64,000 nt of DNA from Alphaproteobacteria bacterium (GTDB lineage Bacteria; Pseudomonadota; Alphaproteobacteria; Micavibrionales; UBA2020): positions 1,489,769 to 1,553,768 of the forward strand of contig JAEUKT010000002.1 of assembly GCA_016794125.1 (NCBI GenBank), read 5' to 3'. Under the pieces are notes generated by a model. The model was given only the letters and a program-made list of their open reading frames with translations. It was not told the DNA's origin and ran no database searches. Below are positions 1 through 10,500 of the stretch, one piece after another. Each line of letters opens with the position of its first letter. Position 1 is the first letter of the stretch. The position numbers and the translations under genes are program-made.

Positions 1-176
1 ATTTTGTCGGCGCGCGCGATAAAACAGTCACCGCCGATGTGGGCAACAGTTTCATCGAGGCTTCGGGCCGTCCCGATTGTCTTGGGCTGACCGTGATCGA
101 TACGGCAGGCCACACGGATGGCTGGGCCGAAATCTGGCCGGATTTGCTCGAGCAGCCCTTGCAGGGTGGTTGCTGA
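1..176 (+). CDS. alpha/beta hydrolase, C-terminal fragment
   Basis: The window opens inside a reading frame of 57 codons before the TGA at 174-176. The fragment contains VGARDKTV followed about 25 residues later by DTAGHTDGW. This spacing fits the acid (Asp) and His end of an alpha/beta-hydrolase catalytic triad, where the Asp lies in a G-x-x-D turn and the His in a G-H loop near the C-terminus. The nucleophile is off-window, so substrate and exact family cannot be named. Only 61 bp separate it from the radical SAM gene on the same strand, so the two may be cotranscribed. Moderate confidence in the fold, none in the substrate. Confidence 0.5.
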   Translation, partial: FVGARDKTVTADVGNSFIEASGRPDCLGLTVIDTAGHTDGWAEIWPDLLEQPLQGGC

Positions 177-237
177 TTTTTTCTGCGTATTAAGAACAAA
201 ACTAGAACATGTGGTATGTTCATGATATATATAAGTC

Positions 238-1335
238 ATGAACAAAAAACCGTCTTTGTATCTTCCGGAAAACATCAAGGGTCGCGGCGCGCTGGAAAAT
301 CCGGCTGGCCGTTTCGAGCCGTTGCAGGTCGAGGCGGATCTTGAAGGTTTGGTGCCTGTCGAGGGGGAAGATGATTTCCCACCGCCCAAGCTCCGGACTC
401 AAGTTTACCGGGACAAATCCAGATCGATCATTTCGACCAATGACAGCCCCGATATCGGGATGGATGCGACGCTCAACCCGTATCGCGGTTGTGAACATGG
501 CTGCATCTATTGTTTCGCACGGCCGACACATGAATACCTGGGCCTGTCAGCGGGGCTGGATTTCGAGACGAAGATTTTTGCCAAGCCCGACGCGCCAAGG
601 CTGCTGGAGGAAAAACTGAAATCCCGCGGCTGGAAACCCGCCGTGATCTTCATGAGCGGCGTGACCGACCCTTACCAGCCTCTCGAGCGAAAGATGAAGA
701 TCACACGCAGTTGCCTTGAAATATTGGAAGATTTTCGCAACCCTGTCTCGTTTATCACCAAAAACCATCTGGTGACGCGCGATATCGATATCCTGTCGCG
801 GATGGCGGCGCTGAATATCGTTTCCGTTAATATGTCGGTCACGACGCTTGACCGCGATCTCGCGCGGAGGATGGAGCCGCGCGCTTCGACACCATCCATG
901 CGTATCAAAGCGATAGAACAATTGTCTAAAGCTGGAATTCCGGTGAATGTCATGATCGGGCCAGTAGTGCCAGGCCTGACCGAACACGAAATTCCGGCGA
1001 TACTGCAGGCGGCGGCAGAGGCGGGAGCCACCTCGGCGGGTTACACAATGATGCGGCTGCCCTATGGCGTGAAGGATTTGTTCCAGACATGGCTGCACGA
1101 ACATTTTCCCGATCGTGCCGAGAAGGTGCTGAACCGTATCCGATCCATCCGCGACGGCAAGCTCAACGATGCCGAATTCGGGTCGCGCATGAAAGGGGAG
1201 GGATTTTACGCAACACAAGTGTCGCAGATATTCGACATCGCCAAAAGGCGCTATGGACTGACCGGCCGCGCGACACTCACGACGGAACATTTCCGTGGTC
1301 ATGCGCGGGACAGTCAGTACAATTTATTTACATAG
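238..1335 (+). CDS. PA0069 family radical SAM protein (spore photoproduct lyase-like)
   Basis: A 365-residue protein. Cys85, Cys89 and Cys92 (CEHGCIYC) form the CxxxCxxC motif that binds the 4Fe-4S cluster of radical SAM enzymes. The lead-in NPYRGCEHGC and the downstream FMSGVTDPYQP and TKNHLVTRD segments are typical of the PA0069/Rv2578c group, which is related to spore photoproduct lyase. Length and the ATG at 238 agree with that family. The substrate of this group is not established, so DNA-repair activity should not be assumed. No partner gene is evident; the next gene is the giant repeat protein after a 171-bp gap. Confidence 0.85.
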   Translation: MNKKPSLYLPENIKGRGALENPAGRFEPLQVEADLEGLVPVEGEDDFPPPKLRTQVYRDKSRSIISTNDSPDIGMDATLNPYRGCEHGCIYCFARPTHEYLGLSAGLDFETKIFAKPDAPRLLEEKLKSRGWKPAVIFMSGVTDPYQPLERKMKITRSCLEILEDFRNPVSFITKNHLVTRDIDILSRMAALNIVSVNMSVTTLDRDLARRMEPRASTPSMRIKAIEQLSKAGIPVNVMIGPVVPGLTEHEIPAILQAAAEAGATSAGYTMMRLPYGVKDLFQTWLHEHFPDRAEKVLNRIRSIRDGKLNDAEFGSRMKGEGFYATQVSQIFDIAKRRYGLTGRATLTTEHFRGHARDSQYNLFT

Positions 1336-1506
1336 CGTAAATAAATGGATTTTTTTATTTTTTCCAGAAATTAGGAACTTTTATAAAAATTTATAAAAAT
1401 GCCCGCCGATTTCCACGGAAGTTAAGCACTCGTTAAGCGGCCTCATGGGAAATTATAGGAAGCGGGGTAGAACGCCCCATCAGAATTTTCATGGGAGAAA
1501 ACCATC
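1336..1506. other. intergenic upstream of giant repeat gene
   Basis: AT-rich leader of 171 bp. Around 1378-1400 it holds an imperfect tandem direct repeat of TTTATAAAAA, which could supply a promoter -10 region. A Shine-Dalgarno-like GGGAGAAAA lies just before the ATG at 1507. No classical hairpin terminator for the upstream radical SAM gene is visible, although the T-rich run near 1348-1363 might serve. Confidence 0.35.
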
Positions 1507-4500
1507 ATGGCGATCATCAACGGCACCGCGAATAACGATTCCCTTAATGGCACAGCCTCGAACGACACCATTAACGGCCTTGCCGGGACCGACATCATCA
1601 TCGCCAATGCGGGAAATGACACGCTGAACGGCGGCCTTGGTGCCGACATCATGAATGGCGGGCTGGGCAATGATGTGTATGTCGTCGACGACGCGGGCGA
1701 TATCGTCAACGAAAACGCAGGCGAAGGCACCGACCTCGTCCAGTCCAGCATCTCATACACGCTCGCCAACAACGTTGAAAACCTCACACTGACAGGCGTC
1801 GGCGCGATCAACGGCACGGGTAACGCGCTCAACAACACCATCACCGGTAACACGGGCGTCAACACGCTCGATGGCGGCATGGGCAACGACACGCTCAACG
1901 GCATGGCCGGCGCGGACGTCATGATCGGCGGCCAGGGCAACGATGTGTTTATTGTCGATAACGTCGGTGATGTCGTTTCCGAAAACGCCAGTGAAGGCAC
2001 GGATCTGGTGCAGTCCAGCATCAGCTACACGCTGGCAGCCAATATCGAAAACCTGACGCTGACCGGCACGGGCGTCATCAACGGCACCGGCAACAGCGAC
2101 AACAACACGATTATCGGCAACAGCGCGAAAAACGTCCTGACGGGCGGCGACGGCAACGACCTGCTGAACGGCCTTGCCGGTAACGACACCATGATCGGCG
2201 GTCTGGGCGATGATACCTTTGTCGTGGAAAGCGCGACAGATGTCGTTTCCGAGGCATCGGGCGAAGGCACGGATACGGTTCAGTCGAGCATCACCTACAC
2301 GCTGGCGGCCAACGTCGAGAACCTGACGCTTACCGGCACGACCGCGATCAACGGCACCGGCAACGCGGATAACAACGTCATCACGGGCAACGCCGGCAAT
2401 AACACGCTGGATGGCGGCGCTGGCGCGGATACGCTGATTGGCGGCCTGGGCAACGACACCTACATCATCGACAACGTCGGCGACGTGATTTCCGAGAATG
2501 CAAGCGCGGGCACCGACCTTGTGCGTTCCGCCGCAAGTTATACGCTTGGCGCGAACCTGGAGAACCTGACGCTGACCGGCACCGGCAACGTTGACGCTAC
2601 GGGTAATACGCTTGTCAACACGCTGACCGGTAACACTGGCAACAACACGCTGGACGGCGGCGTGGGTGCGGACGTCATGATTGGCGGCACCGGCAACGAT
2701 ACCTACGTTGTTGACAATATCGCCGACAAGATCACCGAGGGTACGGGCGCAGGTACTGACACCGTTATGGCTTCCGTTACCTATACACTGGGCACAAATC
2801 TTGAAAACGCTACGCTTACCGGTACGGCCAACATCAACGTGACTGGTAACACGCTCAACAACACCCTGACCGGCAACACGGGCAACAATACGCTGAGCGG
2901 TGGTACGGGCGCGGACGTCATGATCGGCGGCGACGGCAACGACACGTATATCGTAGACAACGTGGGTGATGTCGTATCGGAGGCCGCCAACGAAGGCACC
3001 GATACTGTTTCGTCGGCCGCTAGCTACACGCTTGGCGCGAACATCGAAAACCTCATCCTGACCGGCACTGGCGCGATTAGCGGTACGGGCAACACGCTTG
3101 ATAACGCCATCACCGGCAACTCGGGCGTCAACATCCTGACGGGCGACGCCGGTAATGACACTCTGAACGGTATGGCGGGCGCTGACACCATGATCGGCGG
3201 ACAGGGTAACGACACGTACTATGTTGACAGCACGGGCGACGTCATCAACGAAAACTCGGGCGAGGGTTCCGACACCGTCATTACGACGATGAACTATACC
3301 CTCAGCGCGAATATCGAGAACCTGACGCTGAACGGCACCGCTGCCGTCGGTACAGGCAACGCCGACGACAACGTTATTACCGGCAACGCGTCCAATAACA
3401 CTCTGAACGGCATGGCTGGCGCTGATACCATGATCGGCGGCCTCGGCAACGATATTTATGTGGTTGATGACGCGGGCGACGTTGTTTCCGAAAACGCCGC
3501 GAGCGGCACCGACACCGTGCAAGCATCTATCACCTACAGCCTTGCATCTCTCGCCAACATTGAGCATCTGACTCTCACTGGCACGGCCGATATTAACGCG
3601 ACCGGCAACGCGCTGGCGAATACCCTGGCTGGTAACAGTGGTGCGAACACGCTGGACGGCGGCGCGGGCGCAGATACCATGATCGGCGGTCTGGGCGATG
3701 ATGTGTACATCGTCGATAGCTCTGGCGACATCATCAGCGAAGGCGTGAACGGCGGCATTGACGAAGTGCGTGTATCGGCCAACTACACGCTTGCCTCAAA
3801 CCTTGAGAACCTCGTGCTGACAGGCGCTTCAGCCATCAACGGCACGGGCAACACCGCGAACAACACGATTACCGGTAACATCGCCGCGAACACGCTGAAC
3901 GGGGGCTCCGGCGCGGACACCATGATTGGCGGGGACGGCAACGACACCTATTTCGTCGATAATGTCGGCGATGTGGTCGTTGAAAACGCGGGGGAAGGCA
4001 CGGATACTGTCAATTCAACCGTTACGTACACGCTGGGCGCGGATGTTGAAAATCTCGTATTAAGCGGTACCGCCGCGATCAGCGGTACGGGCAACGCTTT
4101 GAACAACACGCTGACAGGTAATGCGACCGCTAACACGCTGGACGGCGGCGCGGGCGCAGACGTCATGATCGGCGGCGCGGGCAACGACGTTTACATCGTG
4201 GATAACGCAGGCGATGTCGTCTCCGAACTGGTCAATGGCGGCATCGACACCGTGCAATCCGACGTCACTTTCAGCATCGCGGCGCTGGTGAATGTCGAAA
4301 ATCTCACCCTGACCGGCACGGCTGACAATAACGCGACCGGGAACATCCTCGTGAACGTCCTGACCGGCAACAGCGGAGCCAACACGCTGGATGGCGGCGC
4401 AGGTGCCGACACCATGGCGGGCGGCGCGGGTGATGACACATACATCGTCGATTCCACCAGCGATGTCGTCGTCGAAGCATCGGCGGCCGGCACCGATAGC

Positions 4501-7500
4501 GTGCAATCCTCTGTCACCTTCACGCTGGCGAACAATATCGAGAACCTGACACTCACCGGCGCGGGCGCGATCAACGCAACCGGTAACGCCGACATTAACA
4601 TCCTGACCGGCAACGCGGCCAACAACACGCTGAACGGCATGGCGGGCGCGGATACGATGGTTGGCGGCGACGGCGACGATACGTATATCGTCGACAACGT
4701 GGGTGATTCCATCACCGAACTCGCCAGCGAAGGCACGGATACCGTACTGTCTTCCGTCACTTACACCCTGGGCGCAGAGGTCGAGAACCTGACGCTGACT
4801 GGCAGCGGCAGCATCAACGGCACGGGTAACGCCGCAGCAAACGTCCTGACTGGTAACGCTTCTGCTAACACGCTGGATGGCGGTGCTGGCGTCGACACCA
4901 TGATCGGCGGCCTTGGCAACGATACCTATATTGTTGATGACAGCGCGGATATAGTTTCGGAAGCGGCATCTGCCGGCACCGACCTTGTGCAGGCTTCTGT
5001 TTCCTACACCCTGTCGACAAACGTCGAAAACCTGACCCTGACCGGTGCGGGCGCGATCGACGGCACGGGTAACGCTGCCACGAACGTCATCACAGGTAAC
5101 GCCGCGGCCAACACGCTGGACGGCGGCGCAGGTGTCGATACGTTGATCGGCGGCGACGGTGACGACACTTATGTCGTCGATGTGCTGGGCGATGTGGTTT
5201 CGGAACTGGCATCCGAAGGTACGGACACGGTCATGGCGAGCATCAGCTACACGCTGGGAGCGAATGTCGAAAACCTCGTCCTGACGGGTGTTGCCACCTT
5301 GAGCGGAACGGGTAATGCGGGCGTCAACACAATTACCGGCAACTCGGGCGCAAACACGCTGAACGGTATGGCCGGTGCCGATACCATGATCGGCGGTCAG
5401 GGCGGTGATACCTATGTCATCGATGATGCGGGCGATACTATCGTTGAAAACGTGGGCGAAGGTGCGGATACGGCGCAATCAAGCATTTCCTATACCCTCG
5501 GAGCAAACGTCGAAAGCCTGGTGTTGACCGGCACGGCAAACATCAACGGCACGGGTAATGCCGATGCCAACACGCTGACCGGCAACGCCGGCAATAACAC
5601 GCTGGATGGCGGCGCGGGTGTTGACACCATGATCGGCGGTCTCGGCGATGACACCTACCTGATCGATGATATTGCGGACTCGATCGTTGAAAACGCGAAT
5701 GGCGGCGTCGATACCGTGCGCAGCGCCATCAGCTATACGATTGCGGCGAACGTCGAAAACCTGATTCTCACCGGTACGGCCAACATCGACGGTACTGGTA
5801 ACGCGGGCGTCAACCAGTTGATCGGTAACTCCGGCAACAACACGCTGGACGGCGGCGCGAGCGCGGATGCGATGCTCGGCGGCGACGGCGACGATACCTA
5901 TATCGTCGATGATGTGAACGACGTGGTCATCGAAAATGCCAACGAAGGCACCGACCTGATCGAGTCCAGCATCAGCTATAACATGTCCAGCCTGCTCAAC
6001 ATCGAAAACCTGACGCTGACCGACGTCGCGGCGATCAATGCGACAGGCAACACCTCCGACAACACCATCACCGGCAACACTGCGGTAAACACTCTTGACG
6101 GCGGACAGGGTGCTGACACCCTGATCGGCGGCGCGGGCAACGACGTTTACATCGTCGATAACATCGGCGACGCCATCGTTGAAAATCTCGCGGAAGGCAC
6201 GGACATCGTGCAGTCTTCAGTTGATTATACTCTGTCGGCCAACGTCGAAAACCTTGTCCTCAACGGCACTTCGAACCTGAACGGAACGGGTAACGCATCG
6301 GTCAACATCCTGACCGGCAACAGCGGCGACAACACGCTGGATGGCGCAGGCGGTGCCGACACCATGATCGGCGGTCTGGGTAACGATACGTACATCGTCG
6401 ATATCGGCACCGATGTCATCAGCGAAAATGCCAGCGAAGGCACAGACACTGTAATGTCTTCCAACAGCTATACGCTGGGCGCAAACCTTGAAAACCTTGT
6501 CCTGACCGGGGCAGGCAACCTGAACGGTACGGGTAACGCGCTGGTCAACACCATCACCGGCACGACCGGCAACAACGTGCTGAATGGCGCAGCGGGCGCC
6601 GACACCATGATCGGCGGCAACGGCAACGACACCTACGCGGTCGATGATGTGGGCGACGTGGTCGTCGAAAACAGCAGCGAGGGTACAGATACCGTCCAGT
6701 CTTCCATTTCCTACGTGCTGTCGGCTAACATCGAAAACCTCACTCTGACTGGCGCGGCGAGTATCAACGGCACGGGCAATACCGATGTCAACATCCTGAC
6801 CGGCAACAATGGCAACAACACGCTGGATGGCGACGCAGGAGCTGATACGATGATCGGCGGTGTCGGCAATGACACCTATATCGTCGACGACGCGGGCGAT
6901 GTGGTCAGTGAAGGCGCTGGTGCGGGCACTGACACCGTCATGGCCGGCCTTACCTACACGCTGGCATCGCTGGCAGCAATTGAAAACCTGACCCTGACGG
7001 GCACCGGCAACTTCGACGCGACGGGCAACACGCTCAACAACATCATTACCGGCAACAGCGGCAACAACACGCTTAACGGCGGCACGGGCGCGGATACCAT
7101 GATCGGCGGCGCGGGTGACGACACCTATCTGGTCGACAGCGCAGGTGATGTGCTGATCGAACTGGCGGGCGATGGCACTGAAACTGTCAGCTCGAGCGTA
7201 ACTTTTACACTTTCGGCCAACATCGAGAACTTGGTTCTGACGGGTGCCGCCAACATCGACGGCTCCGGCAACGCGGAAGTCAACACTATTACCGGCAACA
7301 CCGGCAACAACACGCTGGATGGCGGCGCTGGTGCCGACATCATGATCGGCGGCACGGGCAACGACACCTACATCGTCGATGATGCCGGCGATGTGGTGAG
7401 CGAAAACGCGGCCGGCGGTACGGACACGATCCAGTCCAGCACCAGCTACAGTATCGCAGCGCTGGCGAACGTCGAAAACATCACGCTGATCGGCGGAGAT

Positions 7501-10500
7501 TCATCGACCGCGACCGGTAACGCTGGCGTCAACGTGCTGACGGGTAACGCAGCCGATAACACGCTTGACGGCGGCGCTGGCGCGGACACCATGATTGGCG
7601 GTCTCGGCAACGACACCTACATCGTTGACAGCGCGACTGACCTCGTGTCCGAAAACGCTTCTGAAGGCACAGATATTGTGATGTCGAGCGTCACCTACAC
7701 CCTGGTCGCCAACGTCGAAAACCTGACGCTGACGGGCAGCAGCGCGATCAACGGCACAGGTAACGCCCTGAACAATACCATCGTCGGTAACTCGGGCAAC
7801 AACACGCTCGACGGTCTCGCGGGTGCCGACACCATGAGCGGCGGCGCGGGTAACGACACCTATACCGTCGATAACGCCGGCGACGTGGTGATTGAACTTG
7901 CGGGCGCAGGTACGGATCTCGTCAACTCGTCGGTCAGCTATACGCTCTCCGCGAATGTCGATAACCTGACGCTGACAGGTGCTACCAACATCAACGCAAC
8001 CGGTAACGATGATGTCAATACCCTGACTGGCAACACGGGCAACAACACGCTCGATGGCGGTATGGGAGCGGACGTCATGATTGGCGGCACCGGCAACGAT
8101 ACCTATATCGTTGACGATGCGGGCGATGTGGTGAGCGAAGCGGCGGCAGGCGGCACGGACCTTGTGCTGTCGAGCGTCAGCTTCAGCGTCGCTGCACTGG
8201 CCAACGTCGAAAACATCACCCTGATAGGCGCGGGCAACATCGATGCCACCGGCAATACCGGCGCGAACACGCTCACCGGTAACGGCGCCAACAACACGCT
8301 GGATGGCGGCACGGGTGCCGACACGATGATCGGCGGCCTTGGCAACGACACCTATGTCGTCGACAACGCCGGCGACATCGTCTCGGAAAATGCTTCTGAA
8401 GGCACTGATACCGTGCTTTCTTCACTGACCTACACGCTGCTGGCGAACTTCGAAAACCTGACGCTGACAGGCGTCACGGCGATTAACGGCACGGGTAACA
8501 GCGCGGTCAACATTATCACCGGCAACTCGGCAGCCAACGTCCTGAACGGCCTGGCGGGCGCGGATACCATGATCGGCGGCGCGGGCAACGACAGCTACAC
8601 TGTCGATGACGCGGGCGACGTGATCGTGGAAAACCTGAACGAAGGCACTGACTCGGTCAGCTCCAGCGTCAGCTACACGCTGTCGGCCTATATCGAAAGC
8701 CTGACCCTGACAGGTTCGTCGAACATCAACGCGACCGGTAACGTGGACGTCAACACCCTGACGGGTAACACGGGCGACAACACGCTCGATGGCGGCGAGG
8801 GTGCGGACACGATGATCGGCGGCGCGGGCAACGACACCTATGTCGTCGAAAACGTCGGCGATATCGTGAGCGAAGGCGCGGGCGCAGGCACCGACCTTGT
8901 GATGTCGAGCATCAACTACAGCATCGCGGCACTGGCGAACGTGGAAAATATCACGCTAACCGGCACTGGCAACATCAACGCCACCGGCAACACCGGCGCG
9001 AACACCCTGACCGGCAACTCCGGCAACAACACGCTGGACGGCGGCACGGGCGCCGACACCATGATCGGCGGCCTGGGCGACGACAGCTATGTCGTGGACA
9101 ACGCGGGCGATGTGGTCTCGGAGGGCGCATCGGCAGGCACGGACACCGTGCTGTCCTCGCTGACCTTCACCCTCGGCGCGAACTTCGAAAACCTCGTGCT
9201 GACGGGGGCGGGCGTGATCGACGGCACGGGTAACGCGGCGGACAATACGCTGACCGGCAACACGGCCAACAACACGCTGAACGGCATGGCGGGCGCGGAC
9301 ATCATGATCGGCGGCGCGGGCAATGACTTCTACATCGTCGACAACATCGGCGACGTGGTGAGCGAGATCGCTGGCGAGGGCACCGACACCGTGCAGTCGA
9401 GCGTGACCTTCTCTCTCGCCGTGACCAACGCGGAAAACCTGACGCTGACGGGGTCTTCGAACATCGACGCGACCGGCAATAACAGCGTCAACACACTGAC
9501 CGGCAACAGCGGCAATAACACGCTGGATGGCGGTGTTGGTGCCGACACCATGATCGGCGGCCTGGGCAACGACACCTACTTCGTCGATAACTCGGGCGAT
9601 GTGGTGACGGAAAACCTTGGCGAAGGCACGGATAACGTGCGGTCGTCGATCTCCTACACTCTTGGCGCGAACCTTGAAAACCTCACGCTGACGGGTTCCG
9701 CCAATATCAACGCGACCGGTAACAGCGGCAACAACATCATCACCGGCAACAGCGGCGATAACACCATCGACGGCGGCGCGGGCAACGACACCATGATCGG
9801 CGGCGCGGGCAACGACACCTATATCGTCGATTCGGCAACCGATGTGGTTTCCGAAAATGCGGCCGAAGGCACGGACACGGTGCAGTCGGGTGTGACCTGG
9901 GTGCTGGGCACGAACCTCGAGCACCTGACGCTGACGGGGGCCGGCAACATCAACGGCACCGGCAACTCGGCGGCGAATACGCTGACCGGCAACACCGGCA
10001 GCAACACGCTGGACGGTGGCGCGGGTGCCGATGTCATGATCGGCGGTACGGGCAACGACACCTATATCGTCGACAATCTCGGCGATACGGTCTCGGAAAA
10101 CGCGGCTTCCGGCACAGACGGCGTGCAGTCGAGCGTTTCCTTCACCCTGTCGGCGAACATCGAAAACCTGACCCTGACCGGCAGCGCCGATACCGACGGC
10201 ATCGGCAACAGCCTTGCCAATACAATCATTGGCAACAGCGGCAGCAACACGGTTGCTGGCGGTGGCGGCGCGGACGTGCTGACTGGCGGCTTGTCGGATG
10301 ACGTGTTCCTGTTCGACGCGGCGACGGCATATGGCGGCATCGACACGATCACCGACTTCAACACTTCTGAAGGCGACGCGATCAACATTGCCGACCTTCT
10401 GACCGGCAATTACGACCCGATGCTGCATGCGCTGACAGACTTCGTGCGTTTCTCGGACTCGGGCGGCGACACGATCGTGGAAATCGACCGCGACGGCGCG

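Noticed and set aside
1600..10270. CRISPR-like repeat array
   Set aside because: The repeats are 243-bp coding units in one open frame, not short identical repeats with spacers.
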